From contig NC_083383.1 of the NCBI RefSeq assembly GCF_031755915.1, forward strand, positions 28,519,501 to 28,583,500: a stretch of DNA of 64,000 bases. The letters run 5' to 3'. The stretch comes from Ziziphus jujuba. Taxonomy: Eukaryota > Streptophyta > Magnoliopsida > Rosales > Rhamnaceae. Position 1 is the stretch's first letter. Each line of letters begins with the position of its first letter. A program made the position numbers and the translations under genes. This document shows positions 35,966-48,260 of the stretch, piece by piece. A model generated the notes under the pieces. The model saw only the letters and a list, made by a program, of their open reading frames with translations. It was not told the origin of the DNA and did no database searches.

Positions 35966-37091
35966 ATGGGACGCTCACCTTGTTGTGAGAAAGCCCATAC
36001 CAACAAAGGTGCATGGACAAAAGAAGAAGACCAACGCCTTATTGATTATATTCGCATCCATGGTGAAGGTTGCTGGCGTTCTCTTCCCAAAGCTGCTGGT
36101 AATTTTATTAATTTTCTTTCTGATTTCTCTTTTTTTTTGGCATCAAAATCCAAACTTTTTTTTCTGATGGGTTTTGTTTTTCTTTTCCTTTTCTATCTTT
36201 AAAGGTTTGCTTAGGTGCGGAAAAAGTTGCAGGCTTAGATGGATTAATTATCTTCGTCCTGACCTTAAGAGAGGGAATTTCACTGAAGAAGAAGATGAAC
36301 TTATCATTAAGCTTCACAGTTTACTTGGAAACAAGTAATTTTTTTTCCAACACCCTGTTTGTTTCCCTAGAGAACTAACGAGAAAAAAAGAAAGAAAAAC
36401 AGAGTTTAGTTCGAGGTTTGATTTTTGCGAATTGGGTTTGTTTTGTTTTCATTTTTTGAAATTTGGGTTTTGTTTTTTTTTTTTTCGCAGATGGTCTCTT
36501 ATAGCAGGAAGATTACCAGGCAGAACCGACAACGAGATCAAGAACTACTGGAACACCCACATCAAACGCAAGCTCATTAGCCGAGGTCTTGACCCTCAAA
36601 CCCACCGGCCGATCAACGAGACCACCGGAGCTTCAATCACAACCGCTGTGAAATCTTCCCGCTTGGATTTCAGAGATAGGTCTTCTCCACCGGCTTTGCC
36701 CGTCTCCGAAATCAATCTGATAATGAAGCCAAAAACAGAGTCCATTGAAGACGCTAACTTTACCAGCAGTGGAACAACAACAGAGGAAGAACAAGACCAC
36801 CACGATTCGCAGATTCATAGAGCTCATGAACCACAACCCAATTTGGAGCTCACAATTGGGTTGGTACCGTTTCAGTCCGAGTCGACTCGGTCTTCTTCTT
36901 CTTCTTCTTTAAATACAGCAGAGTCGAAGCTTCAATGGACTTCTTTTCCTTGTCCATCCGCAACTGCAATGGTGGCGGCCAAAGCTGTTTGCTTGTGTTG
37001 CCAACTGGGTTTTCAAAACGGGGAGTTTTGTAGAAACTGCTGCCAGAACCCAAATGGGTTCTATAGATTTCATAGGCCTTTGAATCCATAG
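35966..37091 (+). CDS. R2R3-MYB transcription repressor, subgroup 4 (MYB4/MYB7/MYB32-like)
   Basis: Exons 35966-36098, 36205-36334 and 36491-37091 join in phase to 287 residues, with the two introns at the positions typical of R2R3-MYBs. It starts [21 protein letters not shown]2 covers about residues 14-61 and R3 about 67-112. R3 has the bHLH-contact pattern (D/E)L..(K/R)...L......L...R. After R3 come the C1 motif ([14 protein letters not shown]), an EAR-type repression motif (LELTIGL), and a C-terminal Cys cluster C..C.LGF.....C..C, all marks of subgroup 4. Such proteins sit in the nucleus and repress phenylpropanoid and lignin genes such as C4H; bHLH partners are likely. The exact target set of this gene is inferred from the family only. 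Confidence 0.93.
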
Positions 37092-40000
37092 CTTCTTCAA
37101 TTTTCTTTTTCTTTTTTTTTTCTTTTTATTTTCACAAGAAAAAAAAATGTAAAAAATTCAAATTTTATAACTAATTAGACGAATAGTTTAGATATCTTTT
37201 CCTTTGGCCCCTCAATATGTTCAAATTTGCTTCTGGATTTATATATATCTATATATATATATATATTTGTATAAAATATTTTTAAAACTCATATTTTAAA
37301 GTATACTTGGAACTAGATGCTTTTGAAATAAAAAAATATAATTGTTTCTTCATGTGATATATTTATATATAAGCTTTTGACTGAAGTGCCTGATTATATT
37401 CTTACCAATCTTACTCTCCAATTCCATTAATTGTGTATCCAATTTGTGTGATTGAAGCTGGTGGATAAATTAGCAAAGTTTTAAAGTAGTTTTTGGTTCT
37501 CATTTTAGAATCCATCTACATGCACTGGTCTTCAAAATTTACTTCAAAATATATATTATTGTTAGTCCATTCCACGTATTAATTTACAAAATAAATTTTC
37601 CAAATTTTAGGAACAAAATTTATTGTTGTACTAAGTCTATTAATACATCCTCATATAATTTATTCTAGCATAACTTAATCTGATGGGATTCTAACAATAA
37701 ATTAGGATAGCATCCATCATATACGCTGTCTGATATAATCTAATAGATAATTTATGCACATATTTGAATATAATATGTGATATTAATCTTCCCAGTTTAG
37801 AAAGGGCATGCACTTTAGGGATTAGATTGAAAAGTCCACCTCATAACAGTTAGGCAAAGAAAGTGAAGCAGTAAGGGTCATGTTCAAAGATACATATATA
37901 ATATATGCATCATGCAAATGGGGTAAAAGGTTGGCACTTGGCAGTGGGTGCTTTTCCTGTAACCATCAATCCCATACACTTTTACTCCTAACTTCCACTT
38001 ATATTGAATCACATTTTGCCTACCTTTCATCCAAATCCAATCCTATCCTTTACTAAATTTTCTTGTTTTGCTTGAAAATATGGATTTTAATTTTTTTAAA
38101 AGTAGATTAACCATTAATTACACGATTAAGAACTTCATTTGGAAGATAATTAGACAATTTTATCGACCACTTATAAAGTTTGATATAATTACATGAAAAC
38201 TGATTAGATTGGTTTTAAAATTCATTTTTCTAACTTCTTCATGGATTTAAAATTTATCAATTAGCTTATTTTTTCTTCATTAAAATTTATTTCAATTTGT
38301 AAATTGGTCATTTCAATAATAGAGAAATCAATTATAAATTTTTTCAAACAAGTAGTCAGCTAAACATTAAAAGAGGTTGGTGATATATTTTCTCTAAAAT
38401 AATTGCGATCTCATCCAACAATAATATCTCTTATAGAATGATATGAATAATATTATTTGTTATGGTGATTGTCACCATCCTATGTAGCACTGGGTTCATG
38501 CATATATATGGATAAAAAAAATTTACATGGTTGTGGATCCCATGTATATATAAAAGCTATTTGAACATTGAATCCATTACTATGTAGGATGGTGACAGTT
38601 ACCACTGATGATATATAGTAATATTTGAATGATATATATAATGTCAAATATATTACTGTTCTTCCAAAAAAAAAAAGAAGTTACATATGTACAAAACTAG
38701 CACAAGCAGTGTAGTGTTTATAATATGATTTTAGCTATAACTGATTAATTAACCTTTTTTTTTTGGGTAAATATTAATTAACCTTGTTTGTGTCTTTATA
38801 TGCGCCCATAATAAATAGTAATACACATAGTTTTTTTTTTTTTTTTTGGGGGGTTACATATTAACTATGTAATATTGTCAGAAGACTAGCTTTTTGATAC
38901 CAAGTAATAATGTTGAAAAAAGGATGAGCATCTCCATGCAAAAGTAGTGCCATATTCTTTAAAAAAAAAAAAAATGCTAAAGTAGTGCCAAAATAAACAA
39001 AAAAACAAAAAAAAGTGGTAACTTTTGTGTCTAATTTTATTCAACGTATTCCAAAGTTAAACAACTGCAAATAATATATGAGAACTTAACACAAACCAGT
39101 ACTAATAATAATAATAATAATAATGTTTATGCATTGTTTTTCATATAGTCATGAATATGTCATGAAAAATATTGTTCAATAAAAAGTCATGCAAAAATAT
39201 TTAAGATGCTTAATTAATAAATATATTTGAAACATACTTTTATTAATTTTTCGGAAAAAGATATATTATGTGCCATGTGAATTCCACAGGAATTGTAATA
39301 TAAATAAGCTGGCATCAGTGGAGTCAATGCCAATTGGATTATTCACAATCTTTTGTTGACAAAAATAAATTACACATTGATTAATTAATAAAATTTATAA
39401 GCATTAAGATAATTAAAAACAAAAAAAAATAAAAATATAAAAAAAATTCTAATAATAATCAAATTTGTCAATGAAAAATATGATTTTTTTCATTTAAAAA
39501 AAAAGAAGACTCATAGGATGTGAAGTTTCATGTGGATAATAATATATAAAAGAATAATAATAAGAATCCAAAACAAATACGGTTTAGTTACTTAATAACT
39601 TATAGTTCTAGAAGAGTACAATTATTGTCATTATTATATTTATATGATGCAAATTTGGTAGACCTACCAACCACTATGATTTGATGATAATAAATAAGAT
39701 CAGTTTAATTTGGCAAACCACGTGTTGTATCACTTAGTGATAAGGGTGTCACAATCGCTACGATTTGAATGCTCAATCCCTTTCTTCTCTTCATGATGAT
39801 CTATCTACATGCACCAACTTATTATTAATTTAAACAATTAATTATATATTTATAATTTATTAGATTGAATTAGGTAGAACTGGTTATCCTGATTGGAGCT
39901 TCTAAAATCTCTAACGATTTAATTTCATTTGAAGTTTTGAGACCCCACCACAACCCATCTCATGACCCCTCTATTAAACCTGTCCCCTTTGACAGCTAAA

Positions 40001-40358
40001 ATCCATACATGCTGCCCACTGCATAGGTTTTATAGGCTTACCAACTATACAATTAACAATCATATTAATAATAATTAAATAAAATTTAGTTTAGTAACAA
40101 GCCAGCTTGAATTTTATAACCAAATTCAACTTCTTTTTTTCTTTTTTCCCTTTCTTTTCCACAATACTAAATTCTTAAGCACATGCCAGTTGAGTATAAT
40201 GCTAGCTAACAGGTTGTGTGAGGAAAAACATATGCAAAGAGTTTGGAAGCAATTAGGGAAGGTGGGTAATAATATATAGCCTGGCCATGGCATTGTAATT
40301 TATAAATAATTATTTTAAGTGAAAAGGGAATTTAAGCATCTGATGAGTGTTGGAGAGA

Positions 40359-40396
<38 letters not shown>

Positions 40397-41920
40397 TGCA
40401 CAAGAAAGAAAGAAACCAGAAAAACCATGTGACATGTTTGTGAGGTAGGTAACCGAATCTCATAGCCATAGATGGAGTGGAAATTGAATAAATTAATTAA
40501 AAAGTTGTTTATATAATTTTGGTTAGTTAAAAGGTAGGTGGTAGTGGTGGAAGAGGGAAGATGAGTCAGAAAGAAAAAAAATAAAAAAAAATAATAATAA
40601 CAATAAAGTTTTTCTTCATATATGTATACATGTGCACATGCAGTGAGGTATGGGATTCGGCATTAATGGGAATGGGAATTTAGATTTAAGCCGGCCAAAC
40701 ATGACCCCATTTTGAAGATAAGTTCTATATATATTGCCAATAATATGTCATCGTCCACTACCAGCACCATTTGCTTCCCAAGTTTTGTTTCTTCTACTTT
40801 TTCACCGTACTATACCATGTCATATAAATATACAAAAAAGAAATATATATAAATATATAATTTTTTTGAAATGTATGAGGTCTTTTTTTTAACTGGTTGG
40901 CGACATATATGGTATAACATACCGTGTAATGTAAAATAAAAAAAATTATCTATTCTACATCCCAACCATAACATGTTGAGGGACATTGTTGTCTACTATT
41001 CAATGGAGGATGTCACCTTTTGTGACATATTTGATATGATATATGTATATATACATATACAACAAATTTTTTTTAGGTTAATATGATAATGTATTTTATA
41101 TTAAAATTTTTAATTACATATGTTAGTGGTTAAGCTTATTATTTAAAATTAAATTTTAACATTTGATTTAATATGTTTTTAGCATAATATTATTTCGATA
41201 AGAGTCTGATTATATAAATATATAAATATGATCCTATAGAACTATCTCCCAATTTAAAAGCATCTCTAATAGTATTGCATTGTCAAATTTTAACATAGTA
41301 GTAGATTTAGACATAGTCAATGGCAAATTTTGATAGTAAACCCCATAATAATTAAGTTTGTGAGATATGCACTATTTATTAATGTAATTTCTAATTCTTA
41401 ATTGCTAAAAAGGAAAATTAAATTTGACTCATATACCTAACCATCTCAAACATTTTATTAAATAACATTTTTTTATTTGTCAATTTTATATTTTAGCATA
41501 TATTATTGGAAAGATTGTGCTAAAATTTGATATCGACATTGATATTTACCATTACAAACCTTATGCTAATGCCAAACTCTAGAAATATCAATGTGATTTA
41601 CTATTGGAAATGCTTTAATAACAGAAGACATGACCACCTGATAAGCATTTAGGATTATCATTTTTCAGCCAGGTTTTTATTTTTAATTTCATTAATTGAG
41701 ATGCTTATTGATATACATTTAGTCACCTATTTGGACACCTAATGGAATTTTGGTGCAAATTCAGGCATATCTTTAGTACATCCAGAGTACATACTCTCTC
41801 TTTTAATACAAGGGTGGGAACCACACATATAATACTCTGCATGCACTGGTGGACCTACCATTCTTTGCCGATATTATTCTCAATTTAACTACAGCATTCG
41901 ATATGAAGCATTTTTGTTCA
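37092..41920. other. Long AT-rich intergenic region, no gene
   Basis: No coding frame stands out. Features: a short hairpin element at 38463-38604, a GA microsatellite at about 40353-40395, and scattered (ATA)n and A/T runs. Confidence 0.6.
38463..38604. repeat. Hairpin MITE (~140 bp)
   Basis: The left arm TGGTGATTGTCACCATCCTA and onward to GGGTTCATG (38463-38500) is the reverse complement, with a few mismatches, of TGAATCCATTAC...GGATGGTGACAGTTACCA (38569-38604). An inner CATGG...CCATG pair adds to the stem. The size and terminal inverted repeat fit a miniature inverted-repeat element. No clear target duplication was found. Confidence 0.75.
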
Positions 41921-42700
41921 GATTTCCTAAAAGATCATCCATCCTTCCACTGAAACATGATTAACTACAGAGTTCTTTTGAACCCTGAAACCAATCCTCC
42001 CGCTAGAGCATGCTAAACTACAATTCTTTTGAACCTGAAACCAATCCTCCCATTGGAGTACGCGTAACTGCAGAGTTTTTTTAAACTTTGAAACCAATTG
42101 TTCTGAAAAGGCTTTGGCATTATGAGAGTGACTATCATTACATTTGAACAATTCATCATTCCACACTCGAGTGATATGGGTTTGGACACTGGATAGCTTG
42201 TCAGTGTCTCTTGCATCCATTCACACTGGTTGCCATAATTCACTCCTCTTGAAGCCAAGCGTCCTTATTAGCACACTTTCTATTGGGTATAAACTCTAAT
42301 ACCATTTGCAACACCCAATTTCTATTAGCGATTTTGTTATTTTCTCTCAATATTATCCCTAATTTTGTCATTGCACACTGTATGGATTTTTTTTGTTTAA
42401 TCTTCCCATGAGGTCACTCATCTTTTTGTTGGAGCACTTCTAACTGCAAAGTTTTTTAAACCCTGAAGTTAACTGTTCTGAAAAGGGCTGAGAATAACTA
42501 TTATTATATTTAAACCAACTGTTCTGAGAAGGGCTGAGAATAACTATCATTATATTTAAACCATTCTCCATTCCACATGAAAACGATGTGGAATTTGACA
42601 TCATATAGCCTACTAACGTCTTTTGCACCCGTCTACACTCGTCTTCATAACACACATACACTCCAGGAGTACTAGAAATATTATCCTTTAAAAGATACAC
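41920..42700 (-). mobile_element. Possible LTR-retrotransposon remnant (LTR edge and primer-binding-site-like motif)
   Basis: On the minus strand GGGTGTTGCA is followed within a few bases by TGGTATTAGAG (about 42305-42295), close to TGGTATCAGAG, the primer-binding site matching initiator tRNA-Met in many plant LTR elements. An LTR would then lie at higher coordinates (42310 to about 42700). Segments at 42065-42240 and 42465-42660 resemble each other (shared CTGTTCTGAAAAGG, ACTATCATTA, CCATTCCACA-like pieces), so the region also holds old internal repeats. No gag or pol was recognised. Could be a decayed copy or a solo fragment. Confidence 0.35.
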
Positions 42701-42788
42701 ATGTGTTGCTAAAATACATGTTTATCCTTTAAAAGACATACATGAATCCGCATTAAAACCTATTGGAATATCCGTATAGAAAATATAA

Positions 42789-42857
<69 letters not shown>

Positions 42858-45011
42858 GGCCAAACTTAAATCAAGTTCTTAGTATTAAAGCAATTGTTAT
42901 GACTTTATTTTTCAATCTTTATATCGCATTAAAATTTGAAATTTAAAATTATAGTTATTAATTATTGGATTCTCATAATTTTGTTTTTTAAATAAAATTT
43001 TTAGTATTACTGAACTTATATTTAATTATTTTTAAATTTTAAATTTTAACCCTTAATGTAATATAAGAGCTAATAAAAAAAAATTGATATTAAAACCATT
43101 AGATTATCCTAATGTGAGCTTGTTTCAATGTATTTAGATTTTTTTTCGTAAATAATATTTTTACTTGTTCTTACAATTTAATCAAATTTAACAAATAAGA
43201 ATAAAGTCAATGGCTTTGAAAATTCATTTATGATCATTGATTATGAGGATTTGGATGGTACATTAATAATGTGGTAGAGACTAGAGAAGAAGCGACGAAG
43301 CCACTGTGAATCTCTCTACCCACTCTTCATTTGGGTTAATGAAAAAATTAATAAGTAAATAAATCTTCAATTTGGTATGATTGTAATGTAAAAGAAGGGC
43401 TGAAGAGAATAAAACTAAGGAAATAACATAATCAAGTACCCTTTGTTAACGTATTTAGTTATTTTTTATTTTACTTTTTTTTTTTTTTTTATAAATTGTG
43501 TGTATTTGAACTGTTTGTTAGTTTTAGTTAGAATTTATTAGATATATTTATTAACTACAAATACAAAAAAAGAAAAAAGAAACCTAAAAACCATCATAAT
43601 TTTAAGTTGTGTTTTATAATCTGTTTATGCTTTCATAATTTTAAGTTGTGTTTTATAATCTGTTTATGCTTTTTTTTTCCCCCTCCTTACACGTATAATT
43701 AATAGAAATGTTTAGTTATCTTCAACTAGCATTAACTATTTATTGAAGTGAGCAAACCACATATATTTACAAGAAAAAAAACAAAAACAGACAGTAAAGA
43801 CTAAACATATTAATAAATGACATCTAAAATAATTTATTTTTTTCATGGAGAAAAAAAAAAAAGAAGAGAAATGAATGTGTAAATAAATTATGATTTTTGC
43901 AATTGTATAGTCACAATGGTAAGTTGAAATTAACCAGAATGGAGCTGACTTCACAAAACTATAATTTAAATGTGTGGAAGATAATTTGACCTTAGGAGGC
44001 ATAATGTAGATTTTTTAACATGTAAGAAAGATTTTAATCATTTACATGTTCATAGAGGTGTCAAAAGGTTTAATGTTTATCAATTGATAATTGATAAAGT
44101 GTTATTATTTTATTAATTTATATTTAATTATATTTATAAATTATGAAAAAAAAACTCAATACTTTGAATGGTCCCACATAAGTATTAGATGAGGAAGTTA
44201 GTATTCTCAATGTATAAAATTTGTTTTCTTCAAGTTTAAGAACTTATTTATCCATATAAGATTGCATTAATTTTTGAAAGAAAATAATAATAATAATGTT
44301 AGAAAAACTAAAATATTCATCATTTTACTTATTCAATGATATGATAATATTTAATTAATTATTTTTGTATTCACTTATTATTCAATTAAGTATTATTAAT
44401 CTGTATTTAAATTATATGAATATGCTAAATAATAATATATTACTATATGTTATTTGATAAATCTTTTTGGATAAAATTTTGATATGTACAGTACTAATAA
44501 AATAATAACAGATCACATTGTTACATCATTAGTAAACATTTAGTAGCCTTTTTTTTTTTTTTTTTTTTTTTAATCCCTAACACAACTCATGTTATATATA
44601 GGGTAAATTTCATTTATATTCTTTCAATTTTTCCATTATTTTACTTAGACCTCAAGCTTTTGAAAATCATCATTAGTCTCTTTTTAGTTTTTAACATATA
44701 TTAAAGCAAGTCCATTTGTTAGTTTTTGTCAACTTTTAATGTTAATTTTAACAATTAAATACCAAAGAAAAGTAAAAATATATATTTTATGCTTGAATAA
44801 CATTATAAAAATATAATATTGGCCTTTAACTGATAAAATTAATTGGTAAAAATGGATGAAGATTGACAAATTAGTCTCTTTAGATAATTTTAAAAAACTA
44901 ATTGAAGGTAAATGAAAAATTTTCAAAAATATAGAATTTAAGAGAAATAATGACAAAACAGAAATGGTATAAATGAAATATTCTCGATATATATAATTTT
45001 TTTTTTGCTAA

Positions 45012-45059
<48 letters not shown>

Positions 45060-45060
45060 T
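42700..45060. other. AT-rich intergenic DNA, no gene
   Basis: Contains the long (TA)n at about 42790-42854 and a perfect 38-bp tandem pair at about 43597-43672 (unit CATAATTTTAAGTTGTGTTT plus the following 18 bases). No conserved reading frame. Confidence 0.55.
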
Positions 45061-45068
45061 AGTTTTAC

Positions 45069-45209
45069 GATGCGCATTAGTTCATATACGAACCACATCA
45101 AAATCGATGCTTTTTGAAAAAAAACATCGACTTTTGCTGTGTATGCTATTTACACACATACAGCAAAGCGTCTACTTTGGTGTGATCCGCATGCGGACCA
45201 ATTTGCACC
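45069..45209. repeat. Hairpin MITE inserted in a (TA)n microsatellite
   Basis: The left arm GATGCGCATTAGTTCATATA and on to ATCGATGC (45069-45110) pairs with the right arm GCGTCTACTTTGG...GGACCAATTTGCACC (45169-45209). An inner pair, TTTTGCTGTGTATG and CACATACAGCAAAG, extends the stem. A (TA)n tract lies on the left (45016-45043, then GA repeats) and another on the right (45219-45235). Elements that sit in TA repeats, such as Micron in rice, are known. Confidence 0.75.
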
Positions 45210-46052
45210 ATGAAATTTATATATATATATATATAGTTCCTTATCAAATGTGTCTAATAATAATAAAAACTTTTTTATAGTCATATTGTTAGAACTAAAT
45301 AATTTTATAACTATGAGAAGATTATATTTTAAAAAATATATAGTTAAAATTCTACTCTGTAACACATTCCATGCAATCTTTAATAAATCAATTTATGCTT
45401 TTTTTCTTTATTTGGAAAGAATCTACAAATGGTTTAATTTGATACTTAAAAGTTTCATGCCAAGAAGTTCTAGACATACTTGAGAAGTTAAAAACATTTG
45501 GCTTCAACCAAAAGATTTCTACATCGATAAGTTATTGCTTGTAAGTTCAAAAATGTTATAACAACTCTAAAAAATAAATTATTATCCTAAACAACTTTAT
45601 ATAAATATTTTAAATCATGTCAAACCTTTAATGTAATACACTATCTATTTTTACAATATAATTATTATTATGTGGAGGTAAAATTCCTTAACAAAAGATT
45701 ATAAAAATTTATAACTTATTACAATATGGAGTTTATTCTTCTTTATAACCTGTGAGAATTGGAACCAAAATTTTTTATGACTAAATGAGGGTTTTTCCAT
45801 TATAGAGTATTATTATGAAGAGATTTTATCATAATATTAAATCAAAATCTTATCAAATGACATTGAACTTTTCTTTTTTTTAGATTTGTTTAATTGAATT
45901 AAACATATTTCTTAAAATTAAGTTTAGAAGATTCTAGATAATGAGAGAATTGACATGATAATAAGAGAATTGGCTTCAAGTTTTCTTTGCCTATAAGAGA
46001 AAAATGGATTTTCAGTGTTTTTCTTATTTATGAGATAAAACCAGATACATTC

Positions 46053-46219
46053 TAGATCATCTATTTTTACATGGTAATTTTATAAAATATTTAACACATG
46101 ATAAAATTAATACTAAAAAAATTAAAATATTAAATTACATCAATCATTTTATATAATATTCACTAATTTTTAACATGAATAAAAAATTTATAAAAAATTA
46201 TGTAAAAATAGATGATCTA
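46053..46219. repeat. Hairpin MITE (~167 bp)
   Basis: TAGATCATCTATTTTTACAT with following TAATTTTATAAA at 46053-46091 is the reverse complement of the right arm ATTATGTAAAAATAGATGATCTA (to 46219). TA borders both ends. The small size and TA ends fit a Stowaway-like or other non-autonomous element. Confidence 0.75.
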
Positions 46220-47253
46220 CACCATATGGCCATACTGCTAAAGCACTCGTCTATATATGCCCTCAGTATGGTCTAAATATTCTCCCTACTTGAAAACACT
46301 ATAAATTCTAATTTTTTTTAAATAAAAAATTAAAATATTATAGATGTCTTATCTTGTATAAATTCTAAACTTTTTTTTTTTTTGGCATAAAAAAATATAA
46401 AATTATATATGTCTCGTCCTATTCCTTTGTCTCCTTTAACTTTACAATTAATTTTTATTTTTATTTTTGGTAAATACAAATACTTTTTCATTAATTTCTC
46501 TTTGGGGTTGTACCACTCAATCAATCGATAAGGATTTTGTGCCTGCTAAACAAAGGAGATGAAAATTTGATTATATCTATAGAATACTGTTGCCCCACAA
46601 ACTAATTATTAAATATTTCTACGTTTATGAAACTTAATTTAATTATTTTTCATCAATTTGTCGCATAATCTAAAATTGGATTATGCGTTGGAAAGTAAAA
46701 TTTAGAATATAGTTTTTTTTTCACTTACAATAATTTCTCCTTCCATTTCAGTATATTAGACCATGACCTCCTCAAAGCCATCTTGTAAAATGTATGACTT
46801 GCTCATCTTTCTGATGACGTGGCCATTATATTGACAAATAAAGTGTTTCTGGTGACATGACCATTATATTGACAAATAAAGTGATACGTGTCATATATGG
46901 TTCCTAAGGAATGTATGACGATTTGCGCAATAACCCTTATCTGTTTTCTTAGAAAACAAAATCGTTTTTTAAGTTGATCTTAAATTTTTTTTTTTTAATG
47001 TTTAATATCTTACTACACATAAAAAATGCAATAAATAGCTAATATATATATATATATATATATATGAGAATAAATTTCTTATCAAGAATATGCCATTCGT
47101 TTAAATTAGAAATGTTTAGGTCGCAAATAAAATTTTAATATACTATTAAATTAATATTTGATCATTAATTAATTTTTAAATTATTTAAACTTAATAAAAG
47201 AAAACCTTGTAGTAAAACTTGATACTAAAACCAATTCTCTCTCTCTCTCTCTC

Positions 47254-47330
<77 letters not shown>

Positions 47331-47562
47331 TTGAGCTTAATTTGACACTCCCTCTCTTTATATATCCAGCTTAATCTTATGTATGTTGATTTTTCTTTTG
47401 GTGAATATTTTATTTGTTTTGATAGTTAATCATGTAGTTAGTCGTTTTATTAAGAGAGGTATGGTATATTCAGAGAATTAACAATCTTTTTTTTTTCCTT
47501 TTTTTTTTTTTTTTGGGCCTAAGTTAAAGCATTAATATTTTATTTTTTTAGAATTTTAAAAT

Positions 47563-47616
<54 letters not shown>

Positions 47617-48209
47617 CAGACTTACATTTGATTGGTATGATAATTTTAATATCAATTTTTCAATATATTAACCATTGGTTCATATTAATGGCTAGGAGTT
47701 TAGAATTTAAAATTTAATTAATAATTAAATATAAATATATTTATATAATAAAAAACTTATTTAGGGAAAATAAATTCTGTCTTGGATCAGGTTAATAATA
47801 AATGTATTTTTAAATTTTAATTTTTAAAATTATCCAAAAGTTAAAGAAAGAAAAAAAATTATGATGATTTCAACATTAAATTGACCTAATCGCCACATGG
47901 TTATATATATATATATATATATATAATATAATATAATTAGGATAGTTTTCCTAATAAGAAAGTATGGATAAGCACTTATCCAATTCAAAATTAACCCATT
48001 ATTCACCAAAAAATAAATAAAAATTAACCCATACTTTGTTTTTTTGTTTTTTTAAACATAAAGCAAAAATGTGCCAAGTAGATGAATATATGTGCACTTT
48101 GATAAGAAAAAAAAAAAAGAAGAAGAAAAAAAAAATTGAATATATGTGACTCTCAAGATTTAAAATTTTTAATTCCTACTTAGCTTTTGAGATCTAATGA
48201 CACAGATTA

Positions 48210-48260
<51 letters not shown>

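Noticed and set aside
42790..42854. Long (TA)n tracts as possible matrix attachment or replication origins
   Set aside because: Such tracts are everywhere in this AT-rich DNA; sequence alone does not support a function.
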